Shown: one piece after another, positions 43,920 to 52,196 of the stretch
How positions within the stretch are numbered: position 1 is the stretch's first letter
Layout: each line of letters opens with the position of its first letter
Assembly (NCBI RefSeq): GCF_014192745.1
Contig: NZ_JACHYJ010000001.1
Location: 372,001 to 436,000 of the forward strand
From: Luteimonas sp. RC10
Lineage (GTDB): Bacteria > Pseudomonadota > Gammaproteobacteria > Xanthomonadales > Xanthomonadaceae
Direction of reading: 5' to 3'
Length of the DNA: 64,000 bases
Notes under the pieces: model-generated
The model's input: the letters and a program-made list of their open reading frames with translations, nothing else
The model's database searches: none
What the model was told of the DNA's origin: nothing
Translations under genes and position numbers: made by a program

Positions 43920-46013
43920 GTGACGGCGCGGCTGCGGCCCGGCGCACGCCGGGCGCTGTGGGGCGTAGCGGCGCTGACACTCGCCGCACTGGTGGTGAGC
44001 GTCTGGTGGGAGCATCGGCACAGTGAACCGCCACCCCTCGGCCCGCCGCCGGCGGGCCTGCCGGCGCGCATCGAGCTGGCGGCCGGCGATGGACATCGCG
44101 GCACGGTCGACGGCGAGCGCACACTGGCGCGCTTCGACGACCCCTACGGCATCACGGTCGCCGCTGACGGCACGGCCTTCATTGCCGAGGGTGGCGCGTC
44201 CAATCGCATTCGGCGCATCACGGCCGACGGCCGTGTCGACACGTTTGCCGGCGGGGTCGAGGGCTTCGCCGACGGTCGCGGCGCGCTGGCGCGCTTGCAC
44301 ACGCCCTCGGGCCTGGCGATCGACGCCGCGGGTACGCTGCTGGTTGCCGATACCGGTAACCACGCGATCCGCGCGGTCGCGCCCGACGGCACGGTGACGA
44401 CGCTGGCCGGGACCGGCGAGGCCGGCTTCGCCGATGGCCCGGCGAGCCAAGCGCGCTTCCATGCGCCGACCGGGGTCGCGGTCGACACGGCCGGCCGGGT
44501 CTTCGTGGCCGACGGCTTCAACGACCGCATCCGCGTGATCGACCACGGCCAGGTGCGCACGCTGGCCGGCGACGGCCGGCCGGGTTTCGCCGATGGCCCC
44601 GGCGCGCAGGCGCGTTTCGATACGCCCAGTGGGGTCGCGGTCGATGCCGAGGGCATCGTCTGGGTCGCCGATACCGGCAACCATGCACTGCGCCGCATCG
44701 CGCCCGATGGCACCACGACCACGCCGGTCCTGCAGGGCGACGCGCCGTCGGCACCGATCTCGATCGCGATCGATGCCCAGGGCCGGCTCTACCTCGGCGA
44801 GCTCGCGCGCGGGCGCGTGCTGCAGATCACGCCCGACGGCCGCACGCACGTGCTGACCGGCCGCGACATGGCCCAGCGGCTGGCGCGGCCGGCCGGGCTC
44901 GCGTTCGATGCCTGGAACCGGCTGTGGGTCGCCGACGCCGCCGCGTATCGCGTCCACCGCGTCGTGCAGGTCCGCCCGCAACGCGCCAAGCAGAACCTCG
45001 CCAATGCCGCCGTCGGCCCGGCGCCGGACGTCGCGCTGCCCGACACCCGCGGCCGCTGGCCGCTGGCACCGCAGGACGGCTGGCACGAGGTCGTCGGCAC
45101 ACTGGGCGAGGTGCGCGGCAACTTCCGTGGCGAGTCGCGCAATCACCTGCATGCGGGGTTCGACGTGCGCGGCGATGTCGGCACGCCCGTGCTGGTGATC
45201 GCCGACGCCAAGATCGCCAGCCCGTTCGCCGCCGCCGGATTCGGCGACCAGGCCGAGCACCTGGTCCTCGATGACCTGACCTATATGCACATGCGCGTGG
45301 GCCGCACGCCGCGCGGCGACGCGCTCGATCCGCGCTTCCAGCTGATCGCCGGAGACGACGGGCGCACCGCGCGCGTGCGCATCGCGCGCGGTGCGCGGCT
45401 ACGCGCGGGCGATGCGATCGGCACGATCAACGCGCAGGCACATGTGCACCTGATGGTCGGTCCACCCGGTTATCAGCGCAACGCGATCGGACTGCGCTTC
45501 CGCAACTTCGTCGACACCGTCGCGCCGCGCATCGACGACCTCGCCCTGCTCGACGCGAGCGACCAGCCGATCGTCGAGCGCGAGGACGGCCGGCTGCGCG
45601 TGCCGCGCGCGGGCGGCGGCGTGCAGATCGTCGTCGAGGCCTGGGACCAGGTCGATGGCAACCTGCCGCGCCGGCGCCTGGGCCTGCACGCGCTGGGCTG
45701 GCAGTTGCTCGCGGCCGACGGCACGCCGCTGCCCGGCTTCGAGACCCCGGTGATGACGATCGACTTCGATCGCATGCCGCCGCATCGCGAAGCGGTGCGC
45801 GTCGCCTACGCGGCCGACAGCGGCATCACCGTGCACGGCGCCTCACGCACGCGCTTCCGCTACGCGATCAACAACCTCGTGCGCGACGGTCGCCTCGAGC
45901 CGGCGCTGTGGGACCCGGCGACGCTGACCGCCGGCGACTACGTGCTGCGCGCGGTGGTGCGCGACGCCAGCGGCAACTCCGCCACGCGCGAGCTGCCGCT
46001 GCGGCTGGATTGA
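43920..46013 (+). CDS. NHL-repeat beta-propeller fused to an M23-like metallopeptidase domain
   Basis: A 697-residue exported or membrane-anchored protein. A single N-terminal segment (ALWGVAALTLAALVVSVWW) is followed by five or six NHL repeats (about 55-340), each like TPSGLAIDAAGTLLVADTGNHAIRAV in form. Next comes an M23-type region (about 395-520): NHLHAGFD carries the His and Asp ligands, LTYMHMRVG is a middle strand and AQAHVHLMVG the HxH. The last part (530-697) is beta-rich. All M23 zinc ligand positions are present, so peptidoglycan cleavage is possible. The start GTG at 43920 follows rlmI by one base. Confidence 0.85.
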   Translation: MTARLRPGARRALWGVAALTLAALVVSVWWEHRHSEPPPLGPPPAGLPARIELAAGDGHRGTVDGERTLARFDDPYGITVAADGTAFIAEGGASNRIRRITADGRVDTFAGGVEGFADGRGALARLHTPSGLAIDAAGTLLVADTGNHAIRAVAPDGTVTTLAGTGEAGFADGPASQARFHAPTGVAVDTAGRVFVADGFNDRIRVIDHGQVRTLAGDGRPGFADGPGAQARFDTPSGVAVDAEGIVWVADTGNHALRRIAPDGTTTTPVLQGDAPSAPISIAIDAQGRLYLGELARGRVLQITPDGRTHVLTGRDMAQRLARPAGLAFDAWNRLWVADAAAYRVHRVVQVRPQRAKQNLANAAVGPAPDVALPDTRGRWPLAPQDGWHEVVGTLGEVRGNFRGESRNHLHAGFDVRGDVGTPVLVIADAKIASPFAAAGFGDQAEHLVLDDLTYMHMRVGRTPRGDALDPRFQLIAGDDGRTARVRIARGARLRAGDAIGTINAQAHVHLMVGPPGYQRNAIGLRFRNFVDTVAPRIDDLALLDASDQPIVEREDGRLRVPRAGGGVQIVVEAWDQVDGNLPRRRLGLHALGWQLLAADGTPLPGFETPVMTIDFDRMPPHREAVRVAYAADSGITVHGASRTRFRYAINNLVRDGRLEPALWDPATLTAGDYVLRAVVRDASGNSATRELPLRLD

Positions 46014-46031
46014 GGCGTCGCGGCGCATTGC

Positions 46032-46523
46032 TTAGCGCGGCGCGGGCGCGTCGTCGGTCAAGGGATAGCCGGCGAAGGCCTTGACCTCGTCCATCAGGAA
46101 GTGCGAGACGATCTTCTCCACGCCGTCGTCGCCGCTGAGCAGCGCGCGGGCGACGTCCTTCCAGTGGTGCACGTCGCGGACGATGACCCGCAGCATGTAG
46201 TCGTAGGGACCGGACACGCGGCTGGCCTCGACGATCTCGGGCATCGCCAGGATGCGGCGATCGAACTCGGTGAACCCCTCGAGCGCGTGCTGGCGGAAGC
46301 TGACCTGCGCCATGACGATGGTCGCCGAGCGGATACGATCGACCGCGACCTGGGCGCGGTAGCTGTGGATCAGGCCGCGCTGCTCCAGCGCGCGCACGCG
46401 CGCCAGACACGCGCTTGGCGACAACGCGACGCGCTCGGCCAGCGCTTGGTTGGTGATGCGCGCGTCCTGCTGCAGCACGTCGAGGATTCTCAGGTCGGTG
46501 CGATCGGGCGGACGGATCGTCAT
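46032..46523 (-). CDS. Lrp/AsnC-family transcriptional regulator
   Basis: A 163-residue regulator: N-terminal HTH (about 8-60) with RTDLRILDVLQQDARITNQALAERVALSPSACLARVRALE in two parts, then the RAM ligand-binding domain (65-150) with MPEIVEASRVSGPYDYMLRVIV. Lrp/AsnC proteins bind DNA as multimers and respond to amino acids. It is divergent from the TonB-dependent receptor gene, and a palindrome lies between (46545-46567), so it probably controls the receptor/peptidase unit. Confidence 0.92.
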   Translation of the reverse strand: MTIRPPDRTDLRILDVLQQDARITNQALAERVALSPSACLARVRALEQRGLIHSYRAQVAVDRIRSATIVMAQVSFRQHALEGFTEFDRRILAMPEIVEASRVSGPYDYMLRVIVRDVHHWKDVARALLSGDDGVEKIVSHFLMDEVKAFAGYPLTDDAPAPR

Positions 46524-46544
46524 GGCGGTCGGCGGCGGCAGGGA

Positions 46545-46567
46545 CGGTACAACGTACCGAATTTCGG
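46545..46567. promoter_or_regulatory. Overlapping palindromes upstream of the Lrp-type regulator
   Basis: CGGTACAACGTACCG (46545-46559) is a perfect 6-3-6 inverted repeat, and CCGAATTTCGG (46557-46567) follows with a shared CCG. They lie 22 bases upstream of the regulator start and in the divergent interval with the receptor gene. Size and position suit an Lrp/AsnC autoregulatory site, though the sequence is not the E. coli Lrp consensus. Confidence 0.5.
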
Positions 46568-46805
46568 GGCGCGGGACGCAGATCCTGCGAAATTGTGCGG
46601 CCGATTCCGCCGCATATGCGGGCCGCTCTGGCCCTTCCATATTGGATTCAACGGCTTACGCGATATCCGGCAGCCGTGGAATCTGCTGGACGCGGTCGCG
46701 CGCGTCTTCTAATACTCGAAATGCATCGCGACCGCGCCGGGAAGGGGACGCCCGGCGCCGCCATGACACCGATCCGTGTCCAGCCACCGCCAACCGGGGA
46801 TTTCC

Positions 46806-49058
46806 ATGCAGCCGCCTACCGTCTCACGTCTGGCCCGCGCGCTTCATCTGGCCTGCCTGTGTCTTCCGCTGATGACGGCCTCGGGCCTGGCGCTGGCGCA
46901 GGACCCGGCCGCCATCGGCGCCCCGCCCTCGACCACCGAGCTCGACACCATCGTCGTCACCGCCGGCAAGCGCCAGGAATCGGTGCGCGAGATCGCCGGC
47001 TCGGTGTCGGCGGTCACCGGCCAGCAACTCGAAGACCTCGGCGCGCAGTCGCTGGCCGATTACATCCAGCGCACGCCCGGCGTGGTGTTCAACAACTACC
47101 AGCCCGGCGTCTCGCACGTGGTCATGCGCGGCATCGCGACCAGTTCGGGCAATGTGCAGGGGCAGACCACCACCGGCTACTTCCTCAACGAAGTACCGCT
47201 GACCGAGCCGGGCTGGACGATCGTCGTCCCCGACATCGACGCCTTCGACATCAATCGCGTCGAGGTGCTGCGCGGACCGCAGGGCACGCTGTTCGGCTCG
47301 GCATCGATGGGCGGAGCGATCAATTACGTCGCCAACCTCGCCGACGCCTCGGGTTTCGACGCCGCCGCCGAGCTCACCGCCAGCCAGACCCGCAATGCCG
47401 ATGTCGGCTTCGGCGCCAAGGCGATGGTCAACCTGCCGATTGCCGAGGACGTGCTCGCGGTGCGCGCGGTCGCGCAGCTGCGCGAGGATCCAGGCTACCT
47501 CGACAACGTCGGCCTGGGCCGTGACGGCAGCAATGCCAGCCGCACCGCCGGCGGTCGCCTGTCGATCACGCTGACGCCGTCGCAGGCCACCACGCTGAGC
47601 TGGTTGAGCCTGTGGCAGAACACCGACGCCGACGACAACAGCTATCGCATCGCCGGGCTCGGCGAGTTCGAGCGCAGCACGGCGATTCCCGAATTCACCG
47701 ACACCAAGGTCGCGGTGCACAGCCTGCGGCTGGACCAGGACCTGGGCTTCGCCACGCTGACCGCGCTGCTCGCCCAGCAGGACAAGCGTCAGGACTGGCA
47801 GTTCGACTACACCCCGATCCGCGGCGCCTACAACGCCGACCTCGGGCTCGACCTCGACACCCCGCTGTACATCGCCTCCGGTGGCGAGAGCACCGGCCGC
47901 AGCCTGGAGCTGCGGCTGGCCTCATCGGGCGCGCAGCGGCTCGAATGGCTGGTGGGCGGCATGGTGTTCGAGACCGACAAGGCCACGTACGAGGCGCTCG
48001 GCGCGCAGGGCGCGGCCGGCGCGTTCGACCGGTCGCCGCTGTTCGGACCCGGCAGCGGCGCGGTCATCGCGCCGGACGATGCGATCTTCAACGCGTTCTA
48101 CAGCCATCTCGACGGCAGCGAACTGGCGATCTTCGGCGAGGGGACGTTCCACTTCAACGACCAGTGGAAAGCCACGCTCGGCGGTCGTTTCTTCCGCACC
48201 CGGGTCGAATCGCGCAGCACCCAGGTCGGTTTCTCGACCTGGCCGGGCGACCCGATCATCACCCGCGCGCGCACCGACGAGGACGGCTTCAATCCGAAGG
48301 CCTCGCTGACCTGGACGCCGTCGCAGGATCTGATGGTCTATGCGCTGGTGTCGGAGGGCTTCCGCTTCGGCGAGCCCAACACCGGCGGCCTGAGCGCCTA
48401 TCCGATTCCGCCCGGCTCGCGCAGCGACAGCCTGGTCAACTATGAGCTCGGTGCGCGCAGCAGCTTCGCCGACGGCCGCTGGCTGGTCGATGCGACGCTG
48501 TTCTACGTCGACTGGAAGGACATCCAGCTGCGCCTGCAGACCCCCGATTTCTACAACTACGCCAGCAACGGCGGCCAGGCCTACAGCCGCGGCGTCGAAC
48601 TCGCGACCACCTGGCGGCCGGTCGCCGGCTTCGACTGGCAGTTGGCCGCCACCTGGCAACAGGCGCGGCTGGACGAGGACCTGGAGATCCTCTGGGCCGG
48701 CACCGCGCCGGCCGGCGCGCAGTTGCCCGGCTCGGCCGACTGGACCGTCAGCAACGTGCTCAATTACCAGTTCGACACGCGCTTTGCGCCGACGCTCACG
48801 CTTGCCCATCAGTACGTCGGCAGTGGCATCAGCGACCTGGCCTCGGCCGTGCCCGGCGCAGTCCGCCACACCCAAGGCAACTACAACACGGTCGACCTGC
48901 GCTACCGCATGACCTTCGGGACCACCGACCTGACGCTGTTCGGCAGCAACCTCGGCGATGTGCGCGGCATTACCCGCAGCGTGTCCGAGGTCAACGGCAT
49001 CGGCCAGGGCCTAGTGCGGCCGCGCACGTTCGGCGTGACGGTGCACTGGCGTTACTGA
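46806..49058 (+). CDS. TonB-dependent outer-membrane receptor
   Basis: A 750-residue receptor. The signal spans residues 1-32 (ARALHLACLCLPLMTASGLALA). A TonB box-like ELDTIVVTAGKRQE follows, then the plug domain (about 60-190) with NNYQPGVSHVVMRG, RVEVLRGPQGTLFGSASMGGAIN, and a 22-strand barrel ending in HWRY with a terminal aromatic. The MGGAIN plug segment and overall form resemble siderophore/sugar-type receptors of the FecA/BtuB kind. The substrate is not evident. The ATG at 46806 is used; a GTG ten codons upstream would precede the signal. A gene cluster for amides and peptides follows 74 bases on. Confidence 0.92.
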   Translation: MQPPTVSRLARALHLACLCLPLMTASGLALAQDPAAIGAPPSTTELDTIVVTAGKRQESVREIAGSVSAVTGQQLEDLGAQSLADYIQRTPGVVFNNYQPGVSHVVMRGIATSSGNVQGQTTTGYFLNEVPLTEPGWTIVVPDIDAFDINRVEVLRGPQGTLFGSASMGGAINYVANLADASGFDAAAELTASQTRNADVGFGAKAMVNLPIAEDVLAVRAVAQLREDPGYLDNVGLGRDGSNASRTAGGRLSITLTPSQATTLSWLSLWQNTDADDNSYRIAGLGEFERSTAIPEFTDTKVAVHSLRLDQDLGFATLTALLAQQDKRQDWQFDYTPIRGAYNADLGLDLDTPLYIASGGESTGRSLELRLASSGAQRLEWLVGGMVFETDKATYEALGAQGAAGAFDRSPLFGPGSGAVIAPDDAIFNAFYSHLDGSELAIFGEGTFHFNDQWKATLGGRFFRTRVESRSTQVGFSTWPGDPIITRARTDEDGFNPKASLTWTPSQDLMVYALVSEGFRFGEPNTGGLSAYPIPPGSRSDSLVNYELGARSSFADGRWLVDATLFYVDWKDIQLRLQTPDFYNYASNGGQAYSRGVELATTWRPVAGFDWQLAATWQQARLDEDLEILWAGTAPAGAQLPGSADWTVSNVLNYQFDTRFAPTLTLAHQYVGSGISDLASAVPGAVRHTQGNYNTVDLRYRMTFGTTDLTLFGSNLGDVRGITRSVSEVNGIGQGLVRPRTFGVTVHWRY

Positions 49059-49132
49059 CGCCGCGCCGCAGTTCACCACGCCGGCCTCGCCGGCCAACGC
49101 CGGTGACGGCGAGAGAGGAGATCCACGAGTCC

Positions 49133-50587
49133 ATGACGTCATTCGATTCCCCGGCCGGACGCGCCGACGCGCTGGCGCTGGGCCGGCTGGACGCGCACGC
49201 GCAGGCAGCGCTGCGCAGCAGCGGCGAGCTGTCCGCGCTCGAACTCACCGAGGCGGCGATCGTGCGCGCGCAACTGCTCGATCCCGCACTCGGCGCGTTG
49301 AGCCACCAGGCCTTCGACGCGGCCCGGCAGCGCGCCCGCGCACTCGATGCCGCGGGCCCGGACCCGGCCGCACCGCTGGCCGGCGTGCCGTGGCTGGCGA
49401 AGGATTCGCTGCGCGTGCCGGGCATGCCCACGCGCGGCGGCTCACGCAGCCGCAGCAGCGAACCGGCGACCGAGGCCCCACCCTTCGTGCAGCGCTTCGA
49501 CGCCGCGGGTCTGGTGGCGATCGGCAAGAGCACGATGCCCGAATTCGGCCTGATGGGCTCGACCGAGCCGCTGCTCGGGCCGGTCACGCGCAACCCGTGG
49601 TCGCGGGCGCATTCGCCCGGCGGCTCCAGCGGCGGGGCCGGTGCGGCACTCGCCGCCGGCATCGTGCCGCTGGCGCACGGCAGCGACGGCGCCGGCTCGA
49701 TCCGCATTCCGGCCTCGGCCTGCGGCGTCGTCGGGCTCAAGCCCGGACGCGGGGCCTGCGTGCCGGTGCGCGGCCGCCATGCCATCGAAGACCTGATCGT
49801 GGCCGACAGTCTGATGTCGCGCAGCGTCCGCGACACCGCCTGGGCCTTCGCCACCGCGCATCCCGACCGGCCGCTCCAGGTGACCGGGCCGGATCGCCGA
49901 CGCCTGCGCATCGGCCTGGTGCTCGAATCGCTGCCGGGCCTGGCACCCGACACCGAGGTCGCGGCGGCGACCCAGTTGGCCGCGCAGCTGTGCGCATCCC
50001 TCGGCCATGACGTCGAAACGGTGACCTGGCCGCTGGACGGCCACGCAGTCTGGGCGGCCCTGCACACCTTGTGGTCGCGCCTGGGCGTGGACGCGGTCGA
50101 ACTGGCAACCGCCCAGGGCGGCGCCGCGTTCGCCGAGTGTGCGCTCGAGCCGTGGACCTTGGGCCTGGCGCGCTGGCACGAGGCGCACTGCGGCATCGCC
50201 GAGCTCGAACGCGCCTGGACCACCGTGGCCGCGCTGCCGGATGTGTTCTCGCGCTTCCACGCCCACTACGACGTGCTGCTGTGCCCGACCCTGCGCACGC
50301 TGCCACCGACGCTGGGCACGCTGGCCCCCGACCGCGACTTCGCCGCACTGTTGCCGGCGATGTTCGAATGGATCGCCTACACGCCGCTGCAGAACCTCGC
50401 CGGCACGCCCGCGATCTCGCTGCCACTGGTGCATGGCGCTGACGGCCTGCCGATCGGGGTGCAGTTCGCCGCCGATCGCGGCCAGGAGGCGCTGCTGCTG
50501 GCGCTGGCCTACGAACTGGAAGCGGCCGCACCCTGGCAAGATCGCTGGCCACCGACATCGGTGGCCACCTACGAGGACACACGCTGA
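49133..50587 (+). CDS. Amidase of the amidase-signature family
   Basis: A 484-residue amidase. The Ser-cisSer-Lys triad is visible: Lys in PWLAKDSL, the cis-Ser and nucleophile in SPGGSSGGAGAALAAG, followed by GSDGAGSIRIPASACGVVGLKPGRG. The family hydrolyses amide bonds of diverse small molecules, including amino acid amides and peptide amides. No signal peptide is seen, so it acts in the cytoplasm. It is the first gene of a coupled run; its last base is shared with the next start. Confidence 0.93.
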   Translation: MTSFDSPAGRADALALGRLDAHAQAALRSSGELSALELTEAAIVRAQLLDPALGALSHQAFDAARQRARALDAAGPDPAAPLAGVPWLAKDSLRVPGMPTRGGSRSRSSEPATEAPPFVQRFDAAGLVAIGKSTMPEFGLMGSTEPLLGPVTRNPWSRAHSPGGSSGGAGAALAAGIVPLAHGSDGAGSIRIPASACGVVGLKPGRGACVPVRGRHAIEDLIVADSLMSRSVRDTAWAFATAHPDRPLQVTGPDRRRLRIGLVLESLPGLAPDTEVAAATQLAAQLCASLGHDVETVTWPLDGHAVWAALHTLWSRLGVDAVELATAQGGAAFAECALEPWTLGLARWHEAHCGIAELERAWTTVAALPDVFSRFHAHYDVLLCPTLRTLPPTLGTLAPDRDFAALLPAMFEWIAYTPLQNLAGTPAISLPLVHGADGLPIGVQFAADRGQEALLLALAYELEAAAPWQDRWPPTSVATYEDTR

Positions 50588-51219
50588 TGGGTCATGCCCG
50601 CGACACCCGCTATGCGCCCCGCCACGACGGCGACATCGTGCGCCTGATCCAGACGCAACCCTTCGCCTGGCTGGTTTCGACCGGCGGCGACGATGCCGCG
50701 TTCACACCGCTGCCGCTGCGCGTGGAATGCGACGACCAGGGCCAGCTGATTGCGCTGCGCGGGCACCTGGCGCGGCGCAATCCGCACGTGGCGCGCCTGC
50801 GGCGCGACCCACTGGCCCACGCGCTGGTCATCGGCCCGCACGCCTACGTCTCGCCGAGCTGGCTCGACGACCGCACCCAGGCGCCGAGCTGGAACTACGC
50901 CGCAGCTGCGTTCACGCTGGAGGTCGCCTGCAGCGACCGCGAGGCCGACATCGCCGACGAGCTCGATGCGCTGGTGACGTCGATGGAAGCCGGCCGCCCG
51001 AACGCCTGGTCGATGCAGGAGATGGGCGAGCGCTACGCGCGCCTGGCGACTGGCGTGACCGCGATCCGCGGCCACATCGTCGCCACCCGTGCCACATTCA
51101 AGCTCGGCCAGGATGAGGCGCCGCACGACTTCGCGCAGTTGCTGGCCGGCCTCACCCGCGGCGGCGAGCACGCGCTGGTGGACTGGATGCGCGACTTCGC
51201 CGCGGACCGCGACGCATGA
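50587..51219 (+). CDS. PaiB-family FMN-binding regulator-like protein
   Basis: A 210-residue protein with the PaiB pattern: LIQTQPFAWLVSTGG, LRGHLARRNPHVARL, GPHAYVSPSWLDD, WNYAAAAFTLEV and RATFKLGQDE. PaiB of Bacillus is described as a negative transcriptional regulator; relatives have an FMN-binding split-barrel-like fold. No HTH is visible, so a redox or FMN role is equally possible. It overlaps the amidase by one base and the next gene by four. Confidence 0.87.
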   Translation: MGHARDTRYAPRHDGDIVRLIQTQPFAWLVSTGGDDAAFTPLPLRVECDDQGQLIALRGHLARRNPHVARLRRDPLAHALVIGPHAYVSPSWLDDRTQAPSWNYAAAAFTLEVACSDREADIADELDALVTSMEAGRPNAWSMQEMGERYARLATGVTAIRGHIVATRATFKLGQDEAPHDFAQLLAGLTRGGEHALVDWMRDFAADRDA

Positions 51220-52196
51220 GCGCAGCGCACGACGCGCTGGATCCGATGCTGCGCGGCTTCGTGACCGCGATCTGCAGCGAAGGCGCACGCCTGGCGGGTG
51301 GCCGCTCGCTCGACTGGCCGCAGCGGCGCGCGATCGCGGAGACCGTGCGTACGCCATGGCGTGCGGGCGGGCCGACGATGGCGCAGATCACGACGCATCG
51401 CATCGATAGCGCGGCAGGCACCTTCGACCTGCGACTCTACCGCCCGGCGGGGCTGCGCCATCCGGCCCCTGCACTGGTCTACGTGCACGGCGGCGGCTGG
51501 TGCCTCTTCAGCCTCGACACCCACGACCGGCTGATGCGCGAACTGGCCGCGCGCGCGGGCATCGTCGTGATCGGCATCGACTACGCGCTCGCGCCCGAGC
51601 ATCCCTATCCGACCGCGCTGCGGCAATGCGTGGACGCGGTGCGTGCCTTGCGCACGCGCGCCGACGACTTCGGCCTCGATGCCACGCGGCTGGCGGTCGG
51701 CGGCGACTCGGCTGGCGCCAACCTCGCACTCGCCACCGCGCTGCAGTTGCGCGACGCGGACGGGCACACGGGACTGGCCGGCTTGCTGCTGCACTACGGT
51801 GCGTTCGATACCGCGATCGACGCCGACTCGGCCGCGACGCTCGGCGCCGCCGATGCCATGCTCAGCGCCGACGAGATGGCCGACTACTGGCGCGCCTACC
51901 TCGGCGCAACGGCCGACCGCTGTCGCGACCCCGCCGCCGTGCCCGCGCACGCCGCATTGCACGCCCTGCCGCCGACGCTGCTGCTGTGGGGCGAGCGCGA
52001 CGTGCTCGCTACGCAGAACGCGGCGATGGCGGCGCGCCTGCGTGCGAGTGGTGTCGAGGTCGACACGCAGGCCTATGCCGGCGCGCCGCACAGCTTCCTG
52101 GAGGCGATGTCGGTGTCCGAGATCGCCCGCGACGCGCTGGCGCGCGGCGCCGGCTGGCTGCGCACGCGGCTGGCGCCTGCAGGCGTGGGCGCATGA
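51216..52196 (+). CDS. Alpha/beta hydrolase of the HSL (HGG) family
   Basis: A 326-residue esterase. The oxyanion HGGGW appears in LVYVHGGGWCLFS (about residue 90), the nucleophile Ser in GGDSAGANLA, an Asp in LLLWGERDVLAT and a His in GAPHSFLEAM. Members hydrolyse carboxylic esters and some amides. No signal peptide. The gene is coupled to both neighbours by ATGA overlaps, so it belongs to the same unit as the amidase and S9 peptidase. Confidence 0.93.
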   Translation: MSAAHDALDPMLRGFVTAICSEGARLAGGRSLDWPQRRAIAETVRTPWRAGGPTMAQITTHRIDSAAGTFDLRLYRPAGLRHPAPALVYVHGGGWCLFSLDTHDRLMRELAARAGIVVIGIDYALAPEHPYPTALRQCVDAVRALRTRADDFGLDATRLAVGGDSAGANLALATALQLRDADGHTGLAGLLLHYGAFDTAIDADSAATLGAADAMLSADEMADYWRAYLGATADRCRDPAAVPAHAALHALPPTLLLWGERDVLATQNAAMAARLRASGVEVDTQAYAGAPHSFLEAMSVSEIARDALARGAGWLRTRLAPAGVGA

